The notes below the pieces were generated by a model. It did not search any database and was not told the DNA's origin. It was given only the letters and a program-made list of their open reading frames with translations. A DNA stretch of 64,000 bases, from contig OZ038482.1 of NCBI GenBank assembly GCA_964036315.1, positions 12,769,785-12,833,784 of the forward strand, read 5' to 3'. This stretch comes from Acanthosepion esculentum (lineage: Eukaryota > Mollusca > Cephalopoda > Sepiida > Sepiidae). Positions 51,840 through 62,313 of this stretch are shown here, piece by piece. Each line of letters starts with the position of its first letter. Within the stretch, counting starts at the first letter, position 1. A program made the position numbers and the translations under genes.

Positions 51840-52130
51840 AGTCTGACGTGACTCAGTCCAGATCTGCCGTTTCAGGCGGTTCTGGTGGACTTGTCGAACT
51901 CTGTTTTCGGGCAGAGGTGAACCCAGACGAGGCTATGACGAAGAGCAGAGTCGCGTCTGGGAAGGTAGACAAGTCCGACCCCGTATATGCGGGGGTCTAC
52001 GGGGAATTTCTGTCCAAGCCTACGGGCTTGGAATCGACCCACATAAAAAAACGGCCTTGTACCACATCCTGCCTTGTGGAGAGGCTAAAGTAAACAACCT
52101 CAATCCAGATCTACCTTGTTTAGAAGACAG
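51840..52130 (+). other. GC-richer repeat-like patch with an 81-codon frame
   Basis: The frame 51848-52093 reads QSRSAVSGGSGGLVELCFRA, VNPDEAMTKSRVASGKVDKS and YAGVYGEFLSKPTGLESTHI. AAGCCTACGGGCTT is a small hairpin. 'cggccttgtaccacatcctgc' echoes a box seen in LTR-C and a SINE. Composition differs sharply from the flanks, suggesting a transposon piece of unknown class. Confidence 0.4.
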
Positions 52131-52694
52131 AACGCTACGTTCGCTTGTCTGAACTTGCTTTTGCGTGTCGACTCCAATTCTTAGTTTGTAAACTTTTTGC
52201 CTTCATTTGCCCTGCATATTATATTGTTTGCTTGCTTGGTATTATTCATTTTTGCCCTGTTCCCTTTTATTTTTATTGCAAACTTTGTTAATTCTGTTTG
52301 TTGGGCAGTTCTGTTATTTAATATACATTTAACTATGGCTAATCTCTCAACTGTTTTTTTCTTAAGTGAGCCTGCTGGTAGACGTAACGCACTGAAATAG
52401 ATAAAAAGAATCAGGATGTTTTTTTCAAACACGGTTATACACTAAAAATAAAGTTTGAAGTAAATGTATTAAAAATAAATCCATGAATTCTTTAGAAATA
52501 CATAAGTATGTGTAGTTGGATTGTACAGTGAGAAACATCGTCATTGTCGAGCAACTTTGATCATTGACGTGAACAACTTTCAATCATTTTGTTTTCCTTG
52601 CACATGCGCACTTGATTCACGATAACAAAATCACAAATGAGGCTCACCGTTTGAAAAGACTCACACAAATGAACATTCATCAGCCCCTTCCTAT
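52131..52694. other. no gene seen
   Basis: AT-rich spacer; the ORFs on both strands at 52181-52432 are mirror frames and resemble nothing. Confidence 0.4.
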
Positions 52695-52990
52695 TTTTTT
52701 TAAGCAAATTACACCCCAAGCAAGGCGGGAAGCCACTAGCACGCAAGGGGTTACAGAGAGTTGGAGCGAGAGCAAAGAGGAGTGATAGAGGAAAAGATGA
52801 AGAGAAGTTTAGGGGATAGATCAGGGCATCTGGAGACGTTGATTGACATTACATTTGAATAATTGGAGATTATAGCTATCAGGAAAACAAGAAATGGGGA
52901 GGGAGTTCCACAGGCGAGAAGTGCGAGACATGAAGCTATTGGAGTGACTGAATTAAAGAATAATTTTAACAATTTAAAAAGGCAGAGAAA
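52695..52990 (-). pseudogene. LINE-alpha 3' end
   Basis: The minus strand reads FNSVTPIASCLALLACGTPS in one frame, equivalent to the SRTSR.WNSLP region in another. The 3' terminus CACCCCAAGCAAGGCGGGAA (plus-strand view, 52711) and GGGGTTACAGAGAG are as in the other copies. Short 5'-truncated insertion. Confidence 0.75.
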
Positions 52991-53179
52991 CAATCAATTT
53001 TGAAAATGAACTGAAAAGACATCAACGTAATCAATTTTGTAATAAATAATGCAATGTAGATAGATAACAGTAGAGCTGCTACTTAATATATTTATTCATA
53101 TTAGTAGATGTTGTTGGATTTAATTACATGTGGGTTACCCCTCTTCGCTCCGCCAAAAGCGTCCGTTAGGGAGCGCTCT
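52991..53179. other. no gene seen
   Basis: AT-rich spacer ending in a GC-richer patch before the piggyBac-type element. Confidence 0.4.
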
Positions 53180-53183
53180 TTAA

Positions 53184-53382
53184 CCCTTTGAGCCCGGTGT
53201 TCCTGAACAACTTTAACCCTTCTGTGTGAGCTCGTGAGTCAAAATTCGCAAATAATTGGTATGTAATGTTTCATGATAGATATAAAAATAGTTATATGTT
53301 GTTTACCCACCGTTCAACCGGTGACTGGGCATTACGCCATTTTTCTCTACCACCGGTAAAGTGGTGATCAGCGCTCAGAGGG
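53184..53382. mobile_element. piggyBac-type miniature element
   Basis: 199 bp from CCCTTTGAGCCCGGTG to GCGCTCAGAGGG, with TTAA on both sides (53180 and 53383), the hallmark target of piggyBac elements. Internal CACCGGT motifs occur on both strands. No coding sequence. Confidence 0.87.
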
Positions 53383-53386
53383 TTAA

Positions 53387-53561
53387 GTCTTAAAAAAGGC
53401 AATCATATTCATCACTCACTTGCTTTTTTAACTCTTGCTTCTAGATGTAGTCGACGTTGATAAAGAACCTGCCGGTAGGGCGCGTTCACTTCTTTGGTCC
53501 ACTGTTGACTTTTGAACTCTCTCACACATGCACATGCATACACGTATATCACACATGCTTA

Positions 53562-53605
<44 letters not shown>

Positions 53606-53976
53606 TCTTAAAATTAATTTCAATGTCTTTTTATTTCATTTGTGTACACGTGTAATTCCTTTTGTTAATAACATGAATTATCGTCTGATTTATATTCATT
53701 GTTTTGTGTTATTTATTTTTATCCAGACTTACATGAGTTCACCAATATTGTTTGAAGGATAAATGTTCCTGGAGCCCATAAATATTTACTATTAATCGTC
53801 TATACACATCACAACAAAGAGATGATACCCACAATATAGTAGTAACTTATTTTTATCCTAAAAAACATAAAATCCCACAACGTACACTTTAAAGTCAATG
53901 ATTCACCTGAAGTAAAGATTGAATTTTAAATGTAAATAAGTTGTAATTAAATACTTTTTTATCTTAACATTTAGGT
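53387..53976. other. no gene; (CA)n at 53567-53603
   Basis: AT-rich with one microsatellite. Confidence 0.5.
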
Positions 53977-54501
53977 TGTCGCAGTTAGCTCCTCCTCATT
54001 TCCTTAATCCTTCAACAGGGGTCTCTCTCTCCCGGGAGTATAAATACTGGCTGACCTTTCGCCTCTTCCTCTTTCCACGGCTTCGCACACGTGCGGCCAA
54101 CTGCCTCTCCTGGGGCCCGCAACCTCGCGCGTGAGACGAGGTAAAAAAAACTTTCTCTTTTTCACTTACACCACTATGTGATCTCACACAAGCAGCGTTT
54201 CCCATATTCTGGGAACACGCTTACGCGTTCGTACGGACACTCAACACTCACACAACTTTCCATACAACACTGTAACATTTTATTCATGTCTTCAATGTAT
54301 TTGTAATTCGTGTATTAATCTATTTGTTATTAATATATATTTGTTCGCATACATGTATATCGGTCTTGTTTGTTTCTTTGGACTCCATTAAAGTCCAACA
54401 TTCTTATGTAGCTGGACCGGCCAGCGGAAGTCATAACCCAGAGATATCCTCTCATTCTCTTCACATCAACACACTTCACCCCCACCGCACGGTCCACTAC
54501 A
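53977..54501 (+). repeat. 5' LTR of the LTR-A element
   Basis: 525 bp, TGTCGCAGTTAGCTCCTCC to GGTCCACTACA; TATAAATACTGG at 54040. It has the complete family layout including 'gtttcccatattctgggaac' and ATCGGTCTTGTTTGTTTCTT. Confidence 0.9.
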
Positions 54502-55243
54502 AATGGTGACTACCCGACGTGATAAGAACACGCACACGGGACGATATATATGTGCGAACAAATCCTTATACAGACCACCAAACTGAGAACACAACGCTAC
54601 TTTTATCTAAATTCAACTTTCTTCTGAACTGAAATAGACAAAGTGTAAACTTCATCTCAAACAAAGGCGACTCACTGTCCTTTCTCACCCTGCAAAGATG
54701 CAATTCGAATGACTTAAGAATTTTGCGAGAACGATATTCTACCGTCAATAATAGCAAATTCTCCCAACTTTCATTCGACATTCGGTAGATATTCTACATC
54801 AGCTCAACATGGCAACGCGCTCCCCCTTCTCATCATTCACTTGGCCGACCATCGTCGCTGACCACAAGAAACAGCCAAGCCTAGCAGCAGCAACCCAACT
54901 TCACACAACGCTGCTTAAATCTTGGGCGCCAATTTTATCCTCGCATCCCCAAAACAACCTCATCTTTCAAGCAAAAGTACGACGAGGACAGCAAACAGGT
55001 TGACGGGACGACAAACCCAACTCTACGTGGAGCATCGGACAAAAGAACAAAAGCTGAACACTACCGACGTTTCTCTGACTCACTAGAGAAATACAAAGCA
55101 CCCCGACGACAACAAGCACATTTCGTCGAATCATACATCGCAACCACGGACACATTTTCTTTTCAGCACACAAGAATAATCTTCAAAACTTTTTACATTT
55201 TAAAAGTTCGTTTCCTACAACTTTTAATCCAGAGGGGAGGTAT

Positions 55244-55515
55244 TGTCGCAGTTAGCTCCTCCTCATTTCCTTAACCCTTCAACAGGGGTCTCTCTCTCCC
55301 GGGAGTATAAATACTGGCTGACCTTTCGCCTCTTCCTCTTTCCACGGCTTCGCACACGTGCGGCCAACTGCCTCTCCTGGGGCCCGCAACCTTGTTTGTT
55401 TCTTTGGACTCCATTAAAGTCCAACATTCTTATGTAGCTGGACCGGCTAGCGGAAGTCTTAACCTAGAGATAATTCATCTTCTCTTCTCACATTCACACC
55501 GCACGGTCCACTACA
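55244..55515 (+). repeat. 3' LTR of the LTR-A element, internally deleted
   Basis: 272 bp with the same first 150 bp, then a jump from GGGGCCCGCAACCT directly to TGTTTGTTTCTTTGGACTCC. The tail after 'ccggctagcggaagt' differs by small changes from the 5' LTR. Confidence 0.9.
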
Positions 55516-55740
55516 AGGTCATGAGTTATACTTAATTATCAACGACTACTGTACATCAAAAAGAGTGACCAACAAAGTTTCTTCTTTGAAGAGAAAAATA
55601 TTTAGTTTGATGCGAATGAATTGTGAACTGTGAAAAGGATACACTAAACAACCCCCACTAGTTTTGTTCCTTTTAGCCCAAAAGTGAAGCCAACAGCGGC
55701 AAAAACTAAAAGATTTTAGTGAGAAAGCAACACAAACTAT
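55516..55740. other. no gene seen
   Basis: Short spacer with a minus ORF that is not recognised. Confidence 0.4.
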
Positions 55741-56272
55741 TGTGGAATCTTCCACATTAGACTTTAACCTCCTTCAGAAAAATGTATTCTTCTCTGAAAA
55801 GCCTTTAACCAATCATCATCTCGTTTCTGCAAATTCAATCTTTTTATTGGTTAATAAGCACCAAAGTGTAGCAAAATTCCAAACGAATCCTATTTCCCGC
55901 CAAGCTCTTTTGAGCCGATTTCGCTACACAAAAAATCTATAAATTAGCCGCAGCTAACTCAATTCAGACAGTCAGCCACCAGATTTGTACATATGGGGTC
56001 TATTTAGGATTTTCATTGAGACAATGGGGTATTTTGGTGGGTGTAGTAAGAACGGTAAGCATGAATGTGTTGTTTTGGTGTTAGGAATATTGTTTGGTTT
56101 GATTGGGTCAGTGGTTGTGGCTAGCTAAGTTTAAAATTAAGACAAATGATGACCGTCCTTTTCCCACCCCCTCTTTTGGCCTTGTGCCACATTTGTTGTA
56201 TTTACAGCAATAAATATTGTCAGCCACCGGAGTTCAACGAGATGCTACCAAACTCCACGCGTGACAATTCAC
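55741..56272 (+). repeat. putative solo LTR, family LTR-C
   Basis: Starts TGTGGAATCTTCCACATTAG, has CCAATCA boxes, TTTCCCGCCAA and CTATAAATTAGCCG at 55938 as promoter, then the block shared with 2424-2640, GGCCTTGTGCCACATTT and AATAAATATTG as polyadenylation region, ending near CCACGCGTGACA. The 3' boundary is uncertain and no target duplication is evident. Confidence 0.55.
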
Positions 56273-57167
56273 TGACTCACACGCCACATTGAAATCTCAA
56301 CAAACTCAACAAACTTTCATCAACCATTGTCCGCGTGTTAACCAACATCTACAGTTGACTTGAAAAGTGAAACAATTTCACTACTAAAAAGTAATTGTAT
56401 ATTTTACCAACTTAACCTACACAGACAAGGGCAAGCAACTCTTGATAACATTTATTCTTACTTGTAAATTACACACGTCCACACACTGATAAATGAACGA
56501 ACACATATTTCTTTTCCTTGCAGAAACCAAATCATTTTAAATTTCTTAACAATCAAAAGGTACCAACATTTCTTAACAACATTCCTGCACAAACATTCCT
56601 TATGACATTGTCTTAATTATCACAACAGCAAGCATTGTAATTGTCGTTACATGTATATTTTGTTTTTGATATAAAAATTTCTTTAATGTTAAATCTTCAA
56701 CAACGGTATTTAGTAGTTTCTTGCCATGCAATTTGTTCTTAAATTGTTTGTATAACCTATTTGTTGTGGGGTACGGGCGCTATAAGCACGCATAACCTTC
56801 ATCTTACTTAACTTTTGCCTTCTGATATATTTCACTCCGTGTATATCCCACAACACTATCTTTAAACTTGGATGCTTGATTCTGTTTTCACATTCCTATT
56901 ATGTGTTCTGATTTTGGGGCCCAGCACATGCTGATTTCTTGTCTTTGGGCGCTTGTGGAAATGCTCTAATTGACAAGTAGATACAAACAATGCTCGACCA
57001 TAGCCCAAAGTACAAAACCAACGAAAGCAAGTTATAAATTGGCATGTAAAAAGGGGAAAAGTTATGATAAGCACCACTAAACAGTAAAACTGCAATGTCA
57101 ATTGTTGTCTACTCTCCTACTGATTACTCCTCCCTCCTCTTGCTCATTACTAATGTTTTCTGTTCGG
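56273..57167. other. no recognisable gene
   Basis: The first 70 bp (CACACGCCACATTGAAATCT onward) may be retroelement internal sequence after LTR-C. The rest shows no motif. Confidence 0.35.
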
Positions 57168-57300
57168 TCACCTCGAGGTGGTGTAACGGTTAGCAAGCTT
57201 GTCTTGCTAGAACAATTACGACTGAGTAGTGAGTTCGATTCTCACTGGGTACCCCCTAATTTAGGCCTTGTGCCACATCTAAGCTGGGCTTGGAAATGTT
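57168..57300 (+). mobile_element. tRNA-derived SINE (SINE-C)
   Basis: GAGGTGGTGTAACGGTTAGC is a good A box and GAGTTCGATTCTCACTGGG a good B box, 45 bp apart. The body has AGGCCTTGTGCCACATCTAA, a box also found in LTR-C copies. Only one full copy is seen. Confidence 0.75.
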
Positions 57301-57832
57301 TCTGTTCTTAATTCCTCCTCAACCTGTAACTTCAAGTGTCTTTACTGCCTTACATGTGGTGATATTGATTAAAAAAAAACTGATTATTTAAAGTTTAGTT
57401 AAGGTTTAATTTTGAAAATCCTTACTAAAAATAAAGTTTATGCTCCACTATGCCAGAGTTCCAATGTACAATTTCTTCCACGACCTTCTTGCAAGGTCAG
57501 AAAGAGGCACCTGATAAAAATCCCCCCCCCCAAAAAAAGATTTCAACTTTATTTCTTTCTTTTATTTCTTATTTATATTCAATTAAGGCATAAAATAAAA
57601 CAAAACCCAAAATTGGAAAAATAACATTGCAACTCTTTTATTTAGGTCTCGAATAGACAGGGAATATCTGCTGGAGATGTATGTGGTATTTATATCTGAC
57701 TCTTCAAAAAGTCACATTTAGCTTTTCCAGAGTTACTATAAATGCGCCATTTCCTCTACTTGTGGGGTGTTAGTGCTGTGGTTTCTGTCACAAGTATGTT
57801 ATTATGGAGTTGCGGGTGATAGCTTCTTTTTT
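57301..57832. other. no gene seen; C8 and A7 runs at 57523
   Basis: AT-rich spacer. Confidence 0.4.
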
Positions 57833-58600
57833 TCTTTTTTTTTTTTTTTTAAGCGTATCACCCCGAGCAAGGCCGGTGGCCACTATCACGCAAGGGGTTA
57901 CAGAAGGGTTGGAGGAAGAGCAGATAGGAGTGGTAAAGGAAGGGATGTGGAGAAAGAGAAGGACGGAGGGCCGATCGAGGTGGGGAGGTTACGGGAGATA
58001 TAGAGCGAGAGCAGATAGGAATGGAAGATGTCAGGAAGTGGATAGATCAAGGCAACTGGAGATGACGATTGACGCTACACTTAAACCGTTGGAGATTGTA
58101 TTTGTCAGGGAAACAGTAATAGGGAAGGGAGTTCCATAGGCGAGATGTGCGTGACATGAAGCTATTGGAGTAGAAAAGACGTCTACACCTAACAGTTTCA
58201 ACGGTGAAGGGGTGGGAACGGGATGCCAGCCTCGTAGGACGCTTGAATTCACGAGGCTTAGGGACAAGTGAAAGCAACTCCTCAGAGCAATTACCGTGGA
58301 AGTACTTGTAGAAAAGGCAGAGTGATGCAACATTGCGTCTGTGAGAGAGCGACTGCAGACGAGATGACAGATCAGGGCCAATCACATTGCATATCCGTCT
58401 CTGGATCTTATCAAGAACCCCGAGGCAACACGCAGGGGCCCCAGACCATAAATGGCAGCAATACTCCATGCAAGGTCGAATGGTAGACTTATAGACCTGG
58501 AGGATCGATTCAGGGGAGAAGAATTTCCTGGCTCGGCACAGGGAACCAACTTTTCTAGCGGTGGATGATGCAATTGACTCGATGTATTTGTTCCATCTCA
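57833..58600 (-). pseudogene. LINE-alpha, longest clean C-terminal tail
   Basis: The minus frame 58047-58469 is uninterrupted: MEYCCHLWSGAPACCLGVLD, KIQRRICNVIGPDLSSRLQS, HRRNVASLCLFYKYFHGNCS, KRPTRLASRSHPFTVETVRC, SFMSRTSRLWNSLPYYCFPD and NLQRFKCSVNRHLQLP. In-frame upstream codons add FFSPESILQVYKSTIRP. It represents the end of the RT-containing ORF2 of a jockey/CR1-type LINE. The 3' terminus meets a poly-A (T15 at 57836 on the plus strand). 5' truncated; probably the youngest copy in the window. Confidence 0.88.
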
Positions 58601-58738
58601 GATCAGCGGAGCTCTATGTTTGACTGATTTTGAATTATCCTTTTCCTAGACTGTTTGGTAGAGAGTCCAGCCTCCCATTAGCTTGGGGATGGCTGGGAGA
58701 AGAGATGGATTTATACCTTTCCCAAGGGTCTCTGTGTT
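58601..58738 (-). mobile_element. SINE-A fragment
   Basis: 'tgattttgaattatcctttt', CCTAGACTGTTTGGTAGAGA and 'gagaagagatggatttatac' then CTTTCCCAAG correspond to the SINE-A body; head and tail are missing. Confidence 0.7.
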
Positions 58739-59031
58739 ACAATGTTGCTTTCTAGATACATGTAATCCTGGGCAAGGGCCTCTCTGCATCAGTATTTATT
58801 CAGTAAAGCTGCTCTGCCATCCAAGTACATATGGCTTCTTTATCCTTTGTTAGTGCTAGTGTTCTAACAAGGTTCAGGTGATTGTAACAGTTACCACGAG
58901 CAAATAAGGAATGAAGACGTGGAAAATAAAAAAAGGAAAAAATTAAGAATAAATGACAAATTCCAATGGAACGAAGAATAAAATTCATCTTTTATGACAA
59001 ATTAGAAAATTTTTAGAATGACTTTTGTCTC
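58739..59031. other. no gene seen
   Basis: AT-rich spacer. Confidence 0.4.
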
Positions 59032-59420
59032 TTTTTTTTTTTTTTTTAAGATGCTGGCACATTACAGACCATGTAAAAACAGTCTCCAGCCATACTTCAG
59101 GTATTTCTTTTATGTACCAGGTAATTTCATCACACAGAGCAATCACAGCTCTCCACAGCTTCCTTTCCTTCATAGCCTTAAGTAATATTTATTTCCTTAT
59201 TGTCCCCCTCCAGGCCTTGTTCTGCCATCCATTTACACAAGCTTATTAGGTACACAAGCTTATTAGGTAGGTTACTCACTGTTTCTGTCTGACCTGCTCG
59301 CTTTTAATGCCTTATGAGTGTTATATTCTCCAAGCCCTCTTTCTTCGCAGAAATTTCAACTGCCTCTTTCTAAGTACAATTGTCTTTTTTTTGTTTTCAT
59401 TTTTCTTAAGACTACCTCAT
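59032..59420 (-). pseudogene. LINE-beta 3' end
   Basis: The minus strand has ERKLWRAVIALCDEITWYIK and EIPEVWLETVFTWS followed by a poly-A (T17 at 59031 on the plus strand). The upstream part has 'cttgttctgccatccattta' and GCCTTATGAGTGTTA, matching the order in the 26-27 kb copies. A 19-bp direct repeat 'acacaagcttattaggta' is doubled at 59234-59269. Confidence 0.65.
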
Positions 59421-59938
59421 GCTCTATCCATGTCAAGGACGCATACACATCTTGTAACGTTGGTCAATTGCTACTCCTAGTAGACTTTCGAGGGAAATTT
59501 ATAATCCTAAATTCATCTGTAAATAAAGGAGGGATATTTGAGAGCAACCGTAAGCAAAAAACAATCATTAAGTTTGTGCTTTTCTCAAATTTTTATGGCT
59601 TTATGGTTTGTAATTAAGATGAATGAGCAATCATTTATAATTTTGTGCGAGTCAAAATTTATTTAATGGAGGGACTTTCAAATCAACAGATTTTCTTCAC
59701 AGACATAAGGGAAATCATTGAGGAGGTGCAGACTGAAGAGAATGATGTCCAGTGCCAAAGCAAAATCCATGAATCTGGGATTACTTATTTATGAATGAAA
59801 TTTGGTGGAAGAAAATAGGTTTAATCAATATATACAGTTCTTTCATTGCTAAACTGGATAAGAATGCCAATGGATGTTTTGAGTCCAGAGGAGGAAGGAC
59901 AAATAAAAAGATTAATAAGACAAGAAATATTTTTTCAT

Positions 59939-59943
<5 letters not shown>
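59421..59943 (+). other. two exon-like short frames, unrecognised
   Basis: 59668-59793 reads MEGLSNQQIFFTDIREIIEE, VQTEENDVQCQSKIHESGIT and stops; TTTTCTTCACAG inside it is a good splice-acceptor shape. 59867-59940 reads MPMDVLSPEEEGQIKRLIRQ just before (TA)n. Composition is protein-like but no family is recognised. Chance is the simpler reading. Confidence 0.2.

Positions 59944-60001
<58 letters not shown>
59944..60001. repeat. (TA)n microsatellite
   Basis: Pure (TA)n. Confidence 0.95.
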
Positions 60002-60005
<4 letters not shown>

Positions 60006-60117
60006 AAGATAATAAATCCATTGGTATATAATCCAAGTGGATCCTAGTAGTATAAAATATTAAAACTGATCCACAAAAAGAGCTCAATGTATTTATTATT
60101 ACAGAGCAAATAAATAG

Positions 60118-60368
60118 TAGTACACAATAAAATCCAAAATTAACTCATATGGGGAATAAACCCATTTCAACCAATGAAAACTGTGTCAGTCTTATTCATC
60201 CCCAGTATATAGACTGAGTTTGTGTCAGAATTAGATATTTAACTGGCAGACAGTTAAATTTATAATTCCAACACAAACTCACTCTATATACTGGAATTGA
60301 ATGAGACTGACAAAGTTTTCAATGGTTGAAATAGGTCTATATGAGTTAATTTTGGATTTTATTGTGTA

Positions 60369-60371
<3 letters not shown>
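60118..60371. mobile_element. 254-bp fold-back element
   Basis: Both ends begin TAGTACACAATAAAATCCAA (inverted on the right). The arms match through AACTCATAT, ATTTCAACCA, GTCAGTCT, CCAGTATATAGA and TGAGTTTGTGT to the centre 'atttaactggcagacagtta'. Arms of about 120 bp are roughly 88 percent complementary by eye. (TA)n follows at 60372-60415. Confidence 0.85.
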
Positions 60372-60418
<47 letters not shown>

Positions 60419-60877
60419 TATATATAAAATAAATAAATAAATAAATAAAATAAAACAAAATTCTCTAGACACTTAACGGCATATTATGGTGCCAAAAGCT
60501 ATCATTTGCTGTGATTGACCAGACGATGTGCGTACATGGATGCCATCATCCACTTTGAAATGAACACCCCAACCCTATTTTGGCTTGACCTCTTTCTGAA
60601 GGTGACTGATTTGTGGATAAAAATTAACTCTTAGGCCTCTTATCAAAATGGTCGCCCCAGCCGTTTCCATGGTAATTAATTTTGTGAATGAACATGCTTA
60701 TAAAGATACGTAAATTCCAAGATTGGTTATTCCTAAATTTTTGTCTGAGGATGAAACAGGGCTTGATACTTTAATTCAATTTAATTTTAATAATTATATT
60801 GAGGTTTTCAGCTCTCGTTTTTGAAACATGAGAACTCTTATGTAGCGAAGGAATCATATTTTTAAAGAAAATAATTA

Positions 60878-60880
<3 letters not shown>
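60372..60880. other. (TA)n then no gene
   Basis: (TA)n to 60415, an (AAAT)n run at 60425-60455, then unassigned AT-rich sequence. Confidence 0.5.
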
Positions 60881-60911
<31 letters not shown>

Positions 60912-61060
60912 GGAAGTCGAGTCGCACTGAGGAGCTGTGATACAGCAAAACAGTGTGCTATATTTATGGGATAAAGTGCTCAATATCAGAGATAGAGCGT
61001 GTGTAAATATATATATATATATCATCCACAGACAGACTGTTTCGCTGTATCACAGCTCTC
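60881..61060 (+). repeat. (TA)n and repeat-G inside a 22-bp stem
   Basis: 60932-60953 (GAGCTGTGATACAGC...) and 61038-61059 (...GCTGTATCACAGCTC) are inverted with one mismatch. The loop is repeat-G (ATGGGATAAAGTGCTCAATA, ATAGAGCGTGTGTA) and a short (TA)n. Confidence 0.75.
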
Positions 61061-61424
61061 ACAGCTCATCAGTGCTCATCAAGCTGGGGTAAAAACTTGA
61101 CTGATTTGACATCAGTCAGAGACCCTTACCTCTAGGCTATCACCACACAGCATAGAAAGGGAATTTTTAATGCATTATATACGTGGTATATAAATGCTAT
61201 ACGGCTGCCATAGCACTCAATTTTAATGAAGAGTGATGCATTTAAAGCAGCCTCAGCTGTTAAAAATTCCCTTTTCCCCATTGTGCTCAATTGTGGATAT
61301 CAACATGAAATAGCAATATTCTGTTTCATGCAATCTTCAGACCATCCATCATTACATATACACTATTCCAGATATTGAGCACTTTTACACCTTAAGACTG
61401 TATTATATAATACATTTTTTTTTC
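61061..61424. other. unassigned; reversed repeat-G piece at 61372-61402
   Basis: 'gatattgagcacttttacac' then CTTAAGACTGTATTA is the reverse of repeat-G. Internal direct or inverted echoes ('gaaagggaatttttaatgca' and 'gttaaaaattcccttttccc') suggest a small fold-back from 61155 to 61280. Confidence 0.5.
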
Positions 61425-62313
61425 TTTTTAAGGCAATTCACCCCAAGCAAGGCAGGAGTGCCACTAGCATGCAAGGATTGGGACAAGAATAACGAGGCGT
61501 GTTTGAGGAAAGGATACAGAGAAGGATGGGGAACAAGCTCAGGATGTCAGATGTTGATTGACATTACACTTGAATATTTGTAGATTATAGTCATCAGGGA
61601 AGCAAGTAAGGAGAAGGGAGTTCCACAGACGAGAAGTGTGGAAAAAGAAGCTGTTTGAGAAGAAGAGACAGTTACATTTTACTGTTTTGACAGTGAAAGT
61701 GTGGGACTGAGATGCCAGCCTGGTAGCTCCTTTAAATTCATGTAGTCCAGTGAAAGTGGTTTGTCAGAACATTTGAGGTGAAAATATTTGTAAAAGAGAT
61801 AGAGGGAGGTTATGGCATATCTGTGGGATAACGATTGTAGACTAGATGCCAGATCAGGACCTATCATCTTGCATATTTGTCTCTGGATTTTGTCGAGGAC
61901 CTTGAGACGTACAGTGAGTGCACCAGACCATATATGACAGCAGTATTCCACGCAAGGGCGGATGGTTGATTTATAGATTTGAAGGACGGACTCAGGCGAG
62001 AAAAACTTTCTGGCACAACACATAGAGCCAAATTTTCTTGCAGTAGCCGAAGCTATTGATTCAATGCATTTATTCCAGTGGACAGCGTGAGACCAAGCAG
62101 GCGTAACGAGGCGCTCTCAAGGATTTGGGAATCAGCCGTTCTGATGGGAGGCAGGAAGGAATCTCTGCGGTGGGTAAAGGAGAGCAGTTTCGTTTTGGAG
62201 GCATTCAAGTTCACAAGCCATTTCCTGCCCCAGTCAACCACAGATTGGAGGTCCCTTTCGAGATCAGCAGCCAGGTTAGTTTTGTCAACGATACCAGATT
62301 TACATACATACAT
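61425..62313 (-). pseudogene. LINE-alpha, longest copy, RT domain end and tail
   Basis: The upstream minus frame 62053-62313 reads NLAADLERDLQSVVDWGRKW, LVNLNASKTKLLSFTHRRDS and LESASLRLLGLTLSTGINAL. The next frame 61679-62023 reads CARKFFSPESVLQIYKSTIR, PCVEYCCHIWSGALTVRLKV, MIGPDLASSLQSLSHRYAIT and LYLFYKYFHLKCSDKPLSL. This is the late RT domain (N-x-x-K-T) plus the conserved tail. The 3' terminus lies next to T10 at 61420. A short deletion and a frameshift separate the two frames. Confidence 0.88.

Larger units (their letters stand above)
53977..55515 (+). mobile_element. LTR-A retrotransposon, internally deleted, non-autonomous
   Basis: The 5' LTR (53977-54501) and 3' LTR (55244-55515) are flanked by a perfect 4-bp duplication AGGT (53973 and 55516). 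After the 5' LTR, TGGTGACTACCCGACGTGAT (54504) is the primer-binding site; AGAGGGGAGG (55231-55240) is the polypurine tract. The internal 740 bp has short frames only (for example MATRSPFSSFTWPTIVADHK at 54809). The 3' LTR lacks about 250 bp from its middle. Confidence 0.9.

Noticed and set aside
54809..55003. 64-codon ORF starting MATRSPFSSF as gag
   Set aside because: It lacks zinc knuckles or a capsid-like region; the interior of this element appears noncoding.
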